DNA of 64,000 nt from Euphorbia lathyris (GCF_963576675.1 NC_088917.1:16644001-16708000), one strand, 5' to 3'; counted from the first letter of the stretch, positions 36,116 through 50,892 are shown. A program made the numbers and translations. Notes: generated by a model not told the origin, from the sequence alone.

Positions 36116-37888
36116 ACCTGCTAACACGACGTGTCACCTGCTAACACGGCGTCTCACCTGCATTTTCAGCAGTCTTCGCGTTTCCTTGGGCCGTGTCGCT
36201 AGCATCGGGGAAATCGGTTATGTCCTTCGGTCCGATGTTGGAGATGTCCTCATCAATATGTTAGTGAAAATCCTAGAACACATAGAGTTAAATAAATTCT
36301 CGACTTTAGTGATCACCGAAAACTCGTTAATGCGGAACATTTCTAAAGAAATTTCGTTCTCCACTATCATAGCAGTGAGAGGGATTTCTGCTGACATTTA
36401 TAAAGGTATTGTGTTTGCATCAAGACATTTCAGACATAAAACAACTTCGTCTACAATTGCCATGACTAGTAGTGACTCTGCTGGATCTCGAATCAAAAGA
36501 AACACCATTCGAGAGAAGACCTCTCTATCCATTGCGTGAAAGGCGTGAAGCTCCTCTGACGTAATTGAAGCCATTGAACTTACAGAAGAGTTATGCTACC
36601 CAGAAACTTAAAGAAGAATTATGCTACCCAGAAATTCAAAGAAGAATTATGCCAAAGATAATTGAGGTTACAGAGTATACTAAGGTGTTTATATAATTAT
36701 GTTGAACTGAGAGAGTAACTTCCTGCTAAATCTACAGCTGTAAAAATGGGCAAAGAGACAAATTTTTTACCTTATTGGTGGTAGCCACTGCTGTGTATGA
36801 GTAGACATTCTATAAATGGTATAAAACAAAACCTGGTTAATATGGTAACATGTTCCTCACTTATCATTTCTGTTATGAATTAATTGAATTCAGTTTTTTA
36901 TAATAATAATAACAATAATAGTGAACCTTGATAACAACCCAAATTATTCTAGAATGAGGAATAAAGGGAAAATTAATAGAAATAATGACAACCCATTATT
37001 TCCTATAAAAGTGGGATTTATGCATGATTAATATGGAATTAATGATAATTAATGGAGGATTAATGCAGGGGTCTCTGAACCATTATCAAGGAGAACCCCC
37101 AACATTGATGATACTAACAACTCAATTATTACTGAAACCCTCAAGTATAACTAAATTAACATCAAAACCCACATTCAAGGACAATAAAAGGGATTAATGC
37201 GATTGTTACAGAATTGCATATAAATACACAAGCTTCCTGGGATCAAAGGTACACACACAATATTCTAACCCTACTCTGTGATTATAGATTATTCTCTCAA
37301 GAATATTACTGACTTAGGCATCAGAGTGTCCCCGACCGATCCCAACGGCGCCTCACATGGAATGGCTCCGATCAAGGATTTTTTCACAAGTTATCAATTG
37401 GTGCGGTGATCGTGGAATCCCAAGATTAATAGGATTTACACAAAAATAATAGAATGTCTGCGGAGTTTCACAAAGAACAAAACAATGGAGTCAAATCTCA
37501 AACCTTGACTCAATCAAGACAAACAAAATCTTCATGCAGAAGATAATGAAAATTATATTAATGGAAAGTTACCATTATAAAAAGAAGGAGATACATTTAT
37601 AGCATCTCAAACCTAATTGATGAATCACATAAAGGGTAAACACCTCTAACTAAATGTATATAATAATATTAAGGGTAAGATGGTAAAGATAGAGGATAAG
37701 GCACATGTGGGTCATTAAATTATGGAGTAAAATAGCAAAAAGCAGGGACCAATTCAGAATTAAACTAATCAAGGACGAAATCAGCTTGGTGCTGAAATAA
37801 AGGTGACATGGCTTGTCAAAAAGGTGACACTGTGTGTCAACCAAATTATTTTAAGCAGACACTTTGCTCAAAGGTGACACGGCATGTC
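36116..37888 (+). repeat. Array unit B6
   Basis: LTR-like core 36929-37396. The 3' part shares private variants with A6, so the segmental duplication includes it. The gene fragment has an internal deletion. Confidence 0.95.
36255..36574 (-). pseudogene. Captured gene fragment, unit B6 (internal deletion)
   Basis: ATG at 36574. About 80 bp covering the WLWLE...LLNAIAD region is lost between CAATTGC and CATGACTAG, a deletion with short shared bases at the joint. The plus-strand 142-aa frame here is its complement. Confidence 0.6.
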
Positions 37889-37910
37889 ACCTGCTGACAC
37901 GACGTGTCAC

Positions 37911-38356
37911 TGTTGGGGTTTAGTGTCCTATAGACAATTGTTCTAGGATATAAACTTAAATGTAAATGAAGTGTTCTTTACATCATTTGTTTTAAATAGA
38001 TATGGTTTCATAAACTATATAAAGGCAACCTCTTTTAAGAACTAAATAAGTCTAATAAAAGGAAATCCCTAAGTTTGTTTAAAGTGATTATAAAGTGTTC
38101 ATAGAAGTATGAAGTGAGACGAAACTTTATAATAAACTAATAAACTTAAAACCACCCCAAGTCAAGTAATATGTTTAGAAATAGGATTGACATATCACTG
38201 TTGAGACTTGCATGTAACAATATCTTCTGTCGAGACAGAGAGCTGATCTCACAAGCATCAGATATGCAGATATCTGGACAGTTACATGGATCCAATGAAA
38301 GGGAGTTCATTAGGATTGGGGACCCGACTTGAGATAACAGGATGGTTAGATTTATC
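37911..38356 (+). mobile_element. Partial LTR of a related Copia element, copy 2
   Basis: Same fragment and same two ends as 12328-12773, with only a few substitutions. Confidence 0.8.
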
Positions 38357-40375
38357 TGTTGGAGTTTAGTGTCCTAAAGACAATTGTTTTAGGATATAAA
38401 TATTAATGAATAAATTGTTTATTTAGTCATTTGTTTAATCAGATATATAGCATTAAAGTGTAACTATATATAAAGGCACAAATCTTTCATAAAGAAAGTA
38501 ACCCTAAGTTTATTTAAGTAGTTATAAAGTGTTCATACAAGCATGGAGTGAGACTGTACTTTATAATAGACCAATAGACTTGAAGTAAACCCAAGTCAAG
38601 TAACATGTTATAGGGGTTGGCATATTACTGTTGAGACTTGCATGTAACAATGTTTTCTGTCGAGGCAGAAAGCTGATCTCACAAGCTTTAGATATTCAGA
38701 TATCTAGACAGTTACATGGATCCGGTGAAGGAGTTCATTAGGATTGGGACCCGAGTTGAGATAACAGAATGGATTGATTTATCTAATGTGTCAACTGTTC
38801 ATCTCATTGGTATTTGTAGGTATAACTAATCCTCAGACTCAAACATTCGTTAATTAGTGATTTTGGATTATGGAGTCTGATACTTTGATTCTGTGCGAGC
38901 ACGATCCAACAAGTGAGAGCCTGGGGTGTGTGAGAGCAGGGTTGGGTATCACACAAAGTAATTGCAGAATAGTTAATGTCAGATTGAGCATTCATCACTC
39001 CCGATAAGTGGGAGATATATCCAAATGGCCTCTTGTGGTGAATTGACTGAAATCCTTACAAGGTGATAGAGTTAAGAGTAGAAATGAACATTTCACTTAT
39101 CTTTCAGAGTAAATTCAACCTGTACAACTAAAACCGGACTCTTCATTATATGTAACATTGACACATTCCATGGTTATAAGGAATTGACCGACAGGATATA
39201 GTTGATGAAGGATCGTATTATACTGTACCTAATACAGAAAGGTTAACGTCAGTTATCAACCTGACTTCTTAATTGCTCTGGGGGAATATCATAGGTTCAG
39301 CTCGTGACGGTATTCCCTTATATATATGTTGGAATTAATCATGATGAATAATTTCAAAGGATATATACGGCTAGTGGCAATAAAGAACCTAATGGGTCGC
39401 ATATGGGACTTGGAATCGGAGGACGAAAATGTAATTAGTGAGACACTATATATATGGGCCGAAATTTGTAGATTAATTAGGGATAAATTAATTTGATTAA
39501 TAATTATAATTTGATTATGGTTATGAATTCAATTAAAGTATTATCTGATAATATTAATTAGAATTCTTTATGTGATTGAAACTCTAATTAATTATCCCTA
39601 ACATTAATTAATTATTAATTTAATTAACAATAATTATCTAGATATAATTAGTTATTATTTAGATAATAGTAAAGTGTTTATTTAATTATCTAATTAGTAA
39701 TCCTATTCCGAATAAGATTCTAATTAATTAATTACCTAACACAACTAGGATTAGGGTTTTGAGAAGTCTATAAATAGACTCCCTAGCCTACATATTTCAC
39801 CCAACACAATAAGGAGGCAAGAGGAACCGTTCCGAAACCGTCTCGACTAATTACAATCTTTCTTACTCTCTCTTTGATCTCGTATCGATTTCTGTTAGAG
39901 GCAATCATTGCGATTGCTATTATTAAGGTTGATTACTGATTAGTTATTCTTTTCTGTGTTGTTTTGTTTTGTTGTTCGCATGAAAGAAGAAAAGACAAAC
40001 AAAAGGAGAAATTCGTTTTGCTCCTCCTACATCAGGTCAGTTCACATTTTTGCGGATTCCCGGAGATTGAACCGTCGGATCATCACGATTTTTGGACAGG
40101 AGCTTCCAGACATATTCTTCCTTGTTTTCACCGTTGGGATTTTCATTCGGAGGTCTGGAAGGTCTGTTCGGGTAGGGGGAAAATTCGTTGACAGATTCTA
40201 TTCTTTTTGAAGTTGTGGGCACTTCATTTGCAACGGTAGATAGATCGTCATAAATGTATTTCGTTCTATCCCTCTTTATATGAAATAACAATTAACAGAT
40301 CTTGGAAAAGGGAAATAGATAAAATAGATAAAATTTTATAATTCCGTTGCGCCTAGGCTTGTCTATTTTCCTTCA
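38357..40375 (+). mobile_element. Copia 5' LTR, copy 2
   Basis: Full 2019 bp with TG...CA ends, followed after one base by the PBS TGGTATCAGAGC at 40377-40388. It has the same limits as in copy 1. Confidence 0.88.
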
Positions 40376-40376
40376 T

Positions 40377-40388
40377 TGGTATCAGAGC
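40377..40388 (+). promoter_or_regulatory. Copia primer-binding site, copy 2
   Basis: TGGTATCAGAGC, complementary to initiator Met tRNA. Confidence 0.92.
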
Positions 40389-40923
40389 CTATGTTAATCT
40401 GTTATTTCATATATGTAAATAAAATGGTTTTTCAACCAGATTGAATAGATTTATTGTTAGGTTAATTAATTAATCGGTTAGTTTAATTAATCTAAAGATA
40501 AATAAGTTTTGATTACTTGATAATTAAAAATGATTATGCATAGTTCCTAATTGTTTCGGTTGATAATCATTTAAACAAAACATTAAAGGTTTTATGGTTG
40601 GATAATTAAAACGTTTTGTTTTATTAAATCTCAAAGATAAAAACTGATATTCTGAAAATTATTTTGAAATCGTTTTGAAACAATTATATGTATATATATA
40701 ATTTTAAATATAAAAAATATATATATATAAAACAGTAGTGTCGGGGTCGCTGCCGCGAGGCAGCCACCCCGGGCCACTGTTGCTCCCAACGACAGCAACC
40801 AGTGGCAGTGCGACGCTGCTGCCCTAGGGCAACGACCTTAACGTTTGGGTCGGGATGATTAAATCGCCCCGGTCCAATCACTGATACGGGTTTTAAAATT
40901 GTTTTTAAAATAGGCCCGAGTTT

Positions 40924-40965
<42 letters not shown>

Positions 40966-42157
40966 TCAGAATATAATAATTTGTTTTGATTATCAAAACC
41001 AATATATTTAAAAGTTTGTTTTACCTAAATATTTGATATAAGTAATTCAAAGCATTACATGAATTATACGAATTAATTAGGATATGCATAATTAAAATTG
41101 GATGAAAATTAATTTAAGTTGTTAATTTGATTAACTCAAATATTACATAAATAGTTTATGTAATCAACCAATTAAATTTATTTAATTGAGTCTTTACATG
41201 TTTGGAGTTATGGACATATTTGGACCCTCTATAATAGTTATTAGAAAATAGGACATGCATGTCCTGCCTTATCTACTCTCTATTTTATTTCTCTTCTCAC
41301 CTAAATCCCTTCAAATTAGTTGAAGTATTCTAAAGTAGTATAGAAATTAAATATTGTTGTAAATCAAGGCGCCAAAGAAAAGACGGAGGACCTGGAGGAT
41401 AAATATGTAATAGTTAGTATTTACCCTAGGGTTGACCTTTTAGTCCGCTTCTGGCTCAAAGGAATAATTTAGATGATATGTCCATAATTACCAATGTAAA
41501 TTGTATGTGTCTGATGTATGCTAAAGCAAATCAAGACTAGGTTAGATTATGAGACTTTAAATAAAATCTCTCACTAATCAAAAGTTAAGTAAATAAGCAA
41601 GTTATTAAAATCGGTTGCCCCTCCCTAATATTATAATTCAGCCGGTAGTACTGGGGGCCTTTGGGTTGTTGAGTAAACTCAAGCTCGGGGTCTTATGGTA
41701 ACACCTGAATTATCGAAAAATTGTTTTTCACAAATATGGGGTAATACTTAAATTAGGATAGAATAATTGGATGAGTAAACTCATGTTGTTCTAACCTAAT
41801 GGGCAATATGGTTGGGATTGATAGACGACACATATTAGTTACTAATGTGGTTAGTAACCCAACAACCTAGAAATCACATGTTTTGATGTGATTGATTACA
41901 TGAATCTACCTAATGAATGAAACTAGCTTGTTGAGTAAACTCAAGGTGAAATTTCAGGAGTTAGGATTCTAGCTCACTAAAGGAATTGTGAATATCCTTC
42001 GAATTAATATAGAGGGTTATTAATTTGGTAAAATAGTGGGAGCAATTTAAAAACATAAAAGATCGACGTATTTAAATTGTAAATGAATTAAGCAAATGAA
42101 TAACATCCGTCACTCTATCTCACTCTCAAGTAAATACTCTGAATCATCATATCTAAA

Positions 42158-44744
42158 ATGGATCTACGTAATATTTTACCGATAACAAATTGAATAGTTT
42201 AAAATTTACGAACTATTTGGCAAACTCAAAATTGTTTTGAGGATTCGAAATGATTGGGTATGTATTAAAATACACTGATACCCATCATCAAAATTGTTTT
42301 GAAGTTCGAAAAGATTGGGTATGTATTAAGATACGTCAATACCCAATGTCCTTGTTGATGATGCTCCTGTTAAGTGGATTGATGTTTACCGGAAGCACAA
42401 AACAGATGACGAATGTACAGGATGTATCATACTTGCAGTTATGGCACTAGAGCTACAAAAACAACATGAGAACATGGATACGTATTCCATGGTTATTACA
42501 CTTGGAAGGTGTTTTGAGAAACATACTCAAATGCGGACGCTATGAGATAGCGATGAATGTTTCGCTCCAAGATGCAAGAAGGTTCTTCTGTTGTGGCACT
42601 TTGTGTCAAGATGATTGACTACATCACCAAAGCTTTCTAGCATTAGATTTATGATGGATAATGAATTAAGTGTCGACTTAGTTCTACAATCCCTCCCAGA
42701 GATTTATTCATAAGTTCATCTCGAACTGACAGATGATTAAACTCAGAGAACTCTCTAAAAGAGCTCTTGAATATGCTCAAGTCAGTTGAACCCAAATCTT
42801 AAGAAAGTGATGTCAGGACTTGTTATTGAGGGATCTCACGAGAGAAAGGGAAGTTTCCCAATTCTAAAGATTCCAAGAAGAATAAATGCATTAAACCCAA
42901 GTCAATAAAAGCAAGAAGGGAATGCCACCAATATGGTAAAGAAGGGAATTGGAAGAGGAACTGTAAGAAGTACTTAGACTCTCTCTAGAAGAAGGGTCAT
43001 GATGGTGCTTTTACTTTTAGAACTAAAGGATAGATAATTCAACTTACTTGTGATATTCACCTAGGCCATGTAAGCAAGAAACACATGTCTAAGCTTCATC
43101 AAGATGGGCTTATAGACTCATTTGATTTTGAATCAATGAGCACATGTAAGTTTTGTTTAAAGGAAAGATGACAAAGACACCCTTTAGTAATAAAGGAGAA
43201 TGTGTATCAGACACTCTAGGACTACTACATTCAGATGTATGTAATCATATGTCAACACAAGAGAAAAGTTCAAATTACTTCATTAGCTTCGTAAGATGAT
43301 CATATCGGATATGCATACGTCTGCTTGATGAAGCATAAAATCAGAAGCTTTTGAGAAAGTTCAAATGCTTCAAGAATAAAGTAAGAAAAACAAACAAGAA
43401 ATAATATTAGTGCTTCGATTAGATCGTCGTGGAGAATATCTTTCTAATGATTTTTCTGAATTATCTAAATTGAATATAGGATTTGCTCATAATGGACTCC
43501 TCCGTATACACCACGATGTATCTGAAAGGAGAAATTGTACTCTATCAGATATAGTACGATCTATGATGAGCACAACCTCTCTTCCAAAGATGTTCTAAGG
43601 CTACGCCCTAGAAATCGCCTTATTTACCTTCAACCGAGTATCCACAAAACCGCCAAGTTCTATTCCATTTGAATTGTTCATTTGGAAAAGGAACCCAGTT
43701 TCTCTTTCATGAGAATTTAGGGGTGTTCAGCATATGTTAAATGCATAGCATCAGATTAAGTTTGACCCTAAATCTGATAAATACTTCTTCTTTGGAAATC
43801 CGAAAGAAACAGTAGGATATTACTTCTATCATTCGGATGATCAAAAGTAATAGTATCCAAACACGCTGCATTTCTAGAGAAAGAGTTTCTTCTAGAAACA
43901 CAAGCAGAAGGCGTGATTGAACTTGAAGAAGTTCAAGAAGAAGGATTGGCTGAAATAGCGGAAGCGATGGTGGAACCCGAATCTGTCTCACAAGATGAGA
44001 CACTGGTGACATTACTAACTCATAGTTCTGGTCGACTTCATCAAATCCCAAAGAGATTTGGATTTCTAGTGGGAGCCGATGAAATTCCAAAGAGATTTGG
44101 ATTTCTAGTGGGAGACGACAAAGAGGTTCACGTGTTAGACGATAAACCTATGACTTATGAGAAGGCTCTTGTAAACCTATACATGTAAACTAGTGGGAGC
44201 TCGTATGAGCCTTTACATGTAAACTTGTGGGAGCTTGGTCGTTTACTTAGTATTATACGTCGACGATATTCTACTAATGGGAACGACGTAGCTATACTGC
44301 AATCGGTGAAAATTTTGGTTATCGGATAAAATTCTCCATAACAGACTTTGGAGAAGCAGCTTACATCTTAAGGATTAAGATCTATGGAGATAGATTGAGA
44401 AAACTGCTTGACCCCTCCCAGTCTAAATACGCTGACAAAGTGCTCAAAGCGTTTTACACTAAGACCTAAACATCACTTTTGCTTTAAGCATGACAAAGTC
44501 GATTATAGGTCAATTCGAGTGATAGTCACTAGATTGTTGTCAAGAACATTCTTAAGTATTTAAAATGACTTAAGATATGTTTTGGCTATATGGAGATGAA
44601 ATTTGAAAGTTGGACACTTTCAGATACAAGTCATCAAACAGATAAAGATGATCTTGCAGAATACAAGTTTATTCTGAAAGAGGTACGATTAGCTGGAATA
44701 GTTCCGAGCAGGAAATCGTGACCGAGCTAGTAAATTAAATCAGA

Positions 44745-44794
<50 letters not shown>

Positions 44795-45034
44795 CAGCTT
44801 CGGAAGCAGCTAAAAGGAAGTTTGGAATGCAAGTTCATTAATGAACTAGGCGTGGTACCTGACATTGTTAATGAGATTAACAATAGGGTTGTTGCTCTTG
44901 CTAAGGGCCCATAGTCTCATAATACGTCCAAACACTACCTCAGTCGTTACTATCTCTTCCGAGAGATAACAACAAAAGTATATGTGAGAATTAAAAGAGT
45001 GCCCACCAAGGCACGATCTTATAGATCCATTTAA
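42158..45034 (+). pseudogene. Decayed Copia gag-pol, copy 2
   Basis: It carries the same lesions as copy 1, including the gag and RT internal duplications (RT pair near 44050 and 44089). The AT run before AASEAAK is much longer than in copy 1. The RNase H end stops at 45034, as in copy 1. Confidence 0.88.
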
Positions 45035-45126
45035 AAGAATGCCTTACCCCAAAAGGTTCATGATCGTCATACGAACGCTTATGGGAATGTTTTCAGAAAC
45101 AATTGGCTTTAGTCCAAGTGGGAGAA

Positions 45127-46748
45127 TGTTGGAGTTTAGTGTCCTAAAGACAATTGTTTTAGGATATAAATATTAGTGAATAAATTGTTTATTTAGTCAT
45201 TTGTTTAATCAGATATATAGCATTAAAATGTAACTATATATAAAGGCACAAATCTTTCATAAAGAAAGTAACCTAAGTTTATTTAAGTAGTTATAAAGTG
45301 TTCATACCAGCATGAAGTGAGACTGTACTTTATAATAGACCAATAGACTTGAAGTAAACCCAAGTCAAGTAACATGTTATAGGGGTTGGCATATTACTGT
45401 TGAGACTTGCATGTAACAGTGTTTTCTATCGAGACAGAAAGCTGATCTCACAAGCTTTAGATATTCAGATATCTAGACAGTTACATGGATCCGGTGAAGG
45501 AGTTCATTAGGATTGGGACCCGACTTGAGATAACAGAATGGATTGATTTATCTAATGTGTCAACTGTTCATCTCATTGTTATTAGTAGGTATAACTAATC
45601 CTCAGACTCAAACATTCGTTAATTAGTGATTCTGGATTATGGAGTCTGATACTTTGATTCTGTGCGAGCACGATCCAACAGGTGAGAGCTTGGGGTGTGT
45701 GAGAGCAGGGTTGGGTATCACACAAAGTAATTGCAGAATAGTTAATGTCAGATTGAGCATTCGTCGCTCCCGATAAGTGGGAGATATATACAAATGGCCG
45801 CTTGTGGTGAATTGAATGAAATCCTTGCAAGGTGATAGAGTTAAGAGTAGAAATGAACATTTCACTTAACTTATCTTTCAGAGTAAATTCAACCTGTACA
45901 AGTAAAACCAGACTCTTCGTTATATGTAACCTTGACACGTTCCATGGTTATAAGGAATTGACCGACAGGATATAGTTGATGAAGGATTCGTATTATATTG
46001 TACCTAATACAGAAAGGTTAACGTCAGTTATCAACCTGACTTCTTAATTGCTTTGGGGGAATATCAAAGGTTCTACTAGTAACAGCTCGCGACGGTATTC
46101 CGTTATATATATGTTGGAATTAATCGTGATGAATAATTTCAAAGGATATATACGGCTAGTGGCAATAAAGAACCTAATGGGTCGCATATGGGACTTGGAA
46201 TCGGAGGACGAAAATGTAATTAGTGAGACACTATATATGTGGGCCGAAATTTGTAGATTAATTAGGGATAAATTAATTTGATTAATAATTATAATTTGAT
46301 TATGGTTATGAATTAAATTAAAGGATTATCTGATAATATTAATTAGAAGTCTTTATGTGATTGAAACTCTAATTAATTATCCCTAACATTAATTAATTAT
46401 TAATTTGATTAATAATAATTATCTAGATATAATTAGTTATTATTTATATAATAGTAAATTGTTTATTTAATTATCTAATTAGTAATCCTATTCCGAATAA
46501 GATTCTAATTAATTAATTACCTAACGCAACTAGGATTAGGGTTTTGAGAAGTCTATAAATAGACTCCCTAGCCTACATATTTCGCCCAACACAATAAGGA
46601 GGCAAGAGGAACCGTTCCGAAACCGTCTCGGCTAATTACAATCTTTCTTACTCTCTCTTTGATCTCGTATCGATTTCTGTTAGAGGCAATCATTGCGATT
46701 GCTATTGTTAAGGTTGATTACTGATTAGTTATTCTTTTCTGTGTTGTT
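45127..46748 (+). mobile_element. Copia 3' LTR, truncated, copy 2
   Basis: Preceded by the polypurine tract AAGTGGGAGAA. It ends at the same CTGTGTTGTT point as copy 1. It shares 3'-LTR-specific variants with copy 1 (for example GTAACCTAAG), which shows that the LTR divergence predates the block duplication. Confidence 0.88.
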
Positions 46749-49212
46749 CATTTTGGTAATTACACCCAATACAACTAATTAACTACCATAAATTAATTGT
46801 TCAATATACATGTATTTTGAAATATATATATATATATATATATATATATCATATAAAGAAGGAATCAAGATGCATTTAATATTTTGTAAAAAAAAAAGAA
46901 ACATATAATTTTGATAATTTATTGTAGAAACATCATGAGAATATGATGCGAACTCTATATGGTTGCATTTTAAGGAGTTGTTTGAGAAATAGACGAGGAA
47001 CGAGTGATATGAGATATCAAAGCTCCATTCTGACCACCCCTCACTACAAGAAACATATTTTTTGTAGGGAAAATTTTCCTCGTTAAAAATCAGTATTCGC
47101 CACTACAGGCTTTAGTGGCGGGAATAAAATTTCCCACAAGTTCTCAATTCGCCACAAATGTGCATATTTTGTTGCAAAATACTTTTCGTGGTGTTTCACA
47201 TTTTGGTGTACAACTTTTATTTCCTCACACTAAAATGTACACCTCACATTGTGTTATACATGTAAAAATGACAGGTCAACGGGCTTCTTAGTATTTTTTG
47301 CAATTACTAAAAGTTGGCCACTATGGTAAGATATTTTCAATGACCTGAACAATAATTGTCCGAAAATTTCACCGGCTGCAATAGAAATGTTTTTCCCTGT
47401 GGTATCTCAAGGCTAGGGGTGCCCTCTTTAATTTGGCACAAAGCCTTCCAAACTTGTTGAAACGCCTACAAACATGCAATTTAATTCACATCATCAATGG
47501 CAAAGTCATGACACAATTTTTTAATTTTTCAAGTGTTAAAAGAAATTGAAAACTGAGTTATGGAACTGGACCGAGACTATTAAAATGGTGATGCATCAGC
47601 ATTTTGAGCTTGACATGGCAGCATCAGAGGGGTCCCGAACCAGTTCGGTCCGAGACCCCTATAGATCCATTCATAACAAACACTTCATTTTATACTTACA
47701 TTGGAATCATCAGTTTGGCCATCTCCAACAGCTCCAAAATCAACAACATTAAGACCTTCAACCACTAATAAAATAGTGCAAAAGTACAATATTCTGAGAA
47801 ATACTTCCTGCACCATTAGCAAATTTCATAATTAATAATTATAAATTTGATATTTTCACTAATTAACTTCAATTATTCTCACCATTTTAAAGGACCAGAA
47901 AATTAAGAAAGAACAAAAACTATATATTATACTATGATATTATCTTAATCTTTGCTTTGATCAATATTATCAATAGATTATATATATATATATATATATA
48001 TATATTCTCACCATTTTAAAGGACCAGAAAATTAAGAAAGAACAAAAACTATATATTATACTATGATATTATCTTAATCTTTGCTTTGATCAATATTATC
48101 AATAGATTATATATATATATACATGTGATCATAGAGGAAATTGCATTTCAAGGAAAGAAATCACATCTATTTTTAAAATCTGGCAAGTGAAATCAAACTG
48201 GATTATGGACAACTGAGGTTAAAATTAATTAATTTTTTTAATGTCAAATCTGGTAACCAAATATGATTTACTAGTTAATATGATTTTGTGAAATTAATTC
48301 ATTTCTGTTAATTACTAGTCAATATGATTTTAAGTTACAATTTGGAAACTCTGATTAATAATTGGGGAAATCTGTTGGTGTTGGGCTTGTCCCATGAGGT
48401 TCTGAATTTAAAAAAAAAAATTACATATATTTTGGTATAATATATTAATTTTGTTTCTGTTTAACAATTTTTTTTTACTCAAACCAAACTCCTAACTGAA
48501 CTTAAAATATCAAAAAATATTGATAAAAACCGAATAGAATTAAAATAACCGACCAAATTAAATTTTATTTCAATCCAATTGACGGATTCAACATACGTTA
48601 TTAGGAATCTAATTGCCGATTTTAAAAAGTGAAGGACGTAAGTGACTTTAAAAGTATAGATGGAGGACCTAATTGATTATTTTAGAAGTTTTAAGGAACT
48701 AATTGACTTTTAAGGTATAAGTTATGGATCCAATTAGACTTTAAGCCTATAGTTTATGGGCAGTGGGTAAGTACATTTTTATTCTTTTTAGGCAGTGACT
48801 AGACGAGGTAATATAAATCAATAGATTTTTGTGTGGATTGGGCCTATGGGCTTTTTGAGCCTGTTTAAGATGGTCACGTTAACAAATCAAAAACCAAAAT
48901 ATAAGGAGATTTACATACAGATTAACTTTTAAAAAACTATCTACAACTATTTCAAGTCATAATTTTGAATTATGTCAAACTAATAAAATTATTATTTTAA
49001 TCTATTTTAAGAATTAAAGTTTATTAATTGGGGTCTATGATATATTGTCCAGGGATTAGAATTTATGAATTGGAGTTTAGAATTTTTAAATTAGAGTGTA
49101 AAAGCGTACTTTATTTGTTATATATAGAAAATAATGGCATATTCAGAATTAAATTTAATAATCTGATTTAGTTGTAATTTTATAGTTAATTATGATATTC
49201 AGGTAGAAAACC

Positions 49213-49283
<71 letters not shown>

Positions 49284-49860
49284 GATGTTGGGATTATAAA
49301 ATAGAATTTCTAAATTTCTTTCTATTGTTCTTCATTCAAAATATGTAATTTTCCTATAAAGCTAGTGTCCATTTATGGGGGCTTGATACAGATTAAAGAC
49401 GAATGTGATGATTTTGAATGTAAATCAACAAAGAGTTTCTTCACTAGATAAACTAGTAGGAGTTAATCTCAAAATATAGGTATGATAAGCTTATTTTCAA
49501 AGAGAAATATTGTTTGATTAATAAAAAGTTGAGCATCCCTAGAAACTAGTGGGATTTAAATATACTTTCCCTAAACAAAGATTATGGGCGTGAGCCCCTA
49601 CTAGGGTTACAGTAAAAGAGAGATCAAAAGGGTAAGATGGGTAAGTGGCATGATAGTAAATATGACTGAGTGGTAGAGACAATAATTAGGATAATGTCCG
49701 CTGGTGTAAGGCTTGTCTCCTTCGTAAGGACGTAATGCTAAAACTCCTTAGAGAGAAAGTAACCCTAATGGATACGCCTACCATTGATTAGCCTACCATG
49801 GATTCACCTATGTAAGCTTACGCCAAAGGTTCATTTTCCCATTAGGTACTTTGATTCGAC
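46749..49860. other. Non-coding AT-rich stretch of the block, copy 2
   Basis: No gene is seen. A CACTA-like end lies at 47042. A ~130-bp segment starting ATTCTCACCATTTTAAAGG occurs twice in tandem (47874 and 48004), once only in copy 1. A long AT run lies at 49216-49280. Confidence 0.65.
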
Positions 49861-49877
49861 CCATGATTCTTCGAGCA

Positions 49878-50798
49878 CTAACGGGAGCATCTGCTAGGTC
49901 TGAGTTGTATAAAGGACCTAGATAGGATGTCCTTATCATTCCCCCTTTCTTTTAAAGTGTTGGATCCCGATTCGCCAATAGTAATTTCAAGGGACCTATC
50001 TGGCTTCCACGGATTGAGATCGCGTATATTGAAGGTTGGTGACATCTTGGCTAGCCAATTTGGTAGGGCCACATGATAAGCATTGGCATTGATCCTCTTA
50101 CTCACTTTACATGGACCGTACTTTCTTGATCAAAGTTTGGTGCCCGGGGCGCTGACTAGTCTTTCTTTGCTTAGGGAAACAATCACTTCATCTCCTACTA
50201 CGAACTGAAGGTCTATTCGGTGTTCACCCACTTTGGCATTTTAGTTATGGTTTCAATCCTCAAGAGTCTCATTTACCTCTTAATACATCTGCATATCCTC
50301 ATTCGCCAACTGTTGGGTGATCACATTCCCTTCATTCCCCTTTTAGAAAGTTTGCCACATGCAGAGTGTAATTAGGGACCTTCGTATATACCACTTCAAA
50401 TGGTGGCTTCCCAGTTCCCAAATGTATCGACCATTATAAGCAAACTCTGCCTGAGCCAGAACCAAGTCCCACATCCTGGGCTTGTCCTTACACTAGCTTC
50501 TGTAAGTTCCCTAGCTTCTGTGTAAGCTTACTATCTTGAAGAACATTTTGGTGGTGGATGGGGCATCATTCGTCTTTTGGCAAGGGATAAAATAGGCATC
50601 TTGGAAACCCTGTCAACCACAACAAAAATGGAATCCATACGTGCCCCTCTAGGTTATGGGTAATTCGACGATAAAATCCATGGAGAAGTCTTCTCATACA
50701 TTCTTTGGCACATGTAGTGGTAAATGTAGGCCGGTGTTGGTCGTGTGTTCCTTGGCGGTTTGACAAATGTAACATCGCTCCACCAAATAGGCGACACC
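49878..50798 (-). pseudogene. Ty3/Gypsy integrase remnant, copy 2
   Basis: Same pieces and same internal gap as 24460-25381, with a handful of substitutions. Confidence 0.85.
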
Positions 50799-50892
50799 CC
50801 TTCTCTGTTTTTTTTCTTTTAAATTACAGGAGGATTTTTTTTCTTTCTAAAAACAACACATATGCGGGGACTGTTTAAAGCGATATAAGAAT

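Larger units (their letters stand above)
26211..37910 (+). repeat. Tandem array B
   Basis: A 5'-truncated unit from 26211, then units starting at 27590, 29304, 30676, 32463, 34316 and 36116, and a 22-bp stub at 37889-37910 cut at the same base as in array A. Spacing is 1714, 1372, 1787, 1853, 1800 and 1773 bp. The shorter units carry distinct deletions. Confidence 0.97.
37911..50892. repeat. Segmental duplication block, copy 2 (~13.0 kb)
   Basis: Counterpart of 12328-25475. Private features: a 35-bp deletion at about 40820, an expanded AT run at about 44746-44792 inside the RNase H remnant, a ~130-bp tandem duplication at 47874-48120, ten extra bases near 49573, and the empty MITE site at 49491. 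Homology ends at 50892, where a Copia RT fragment starts. Confidence 0.95.
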
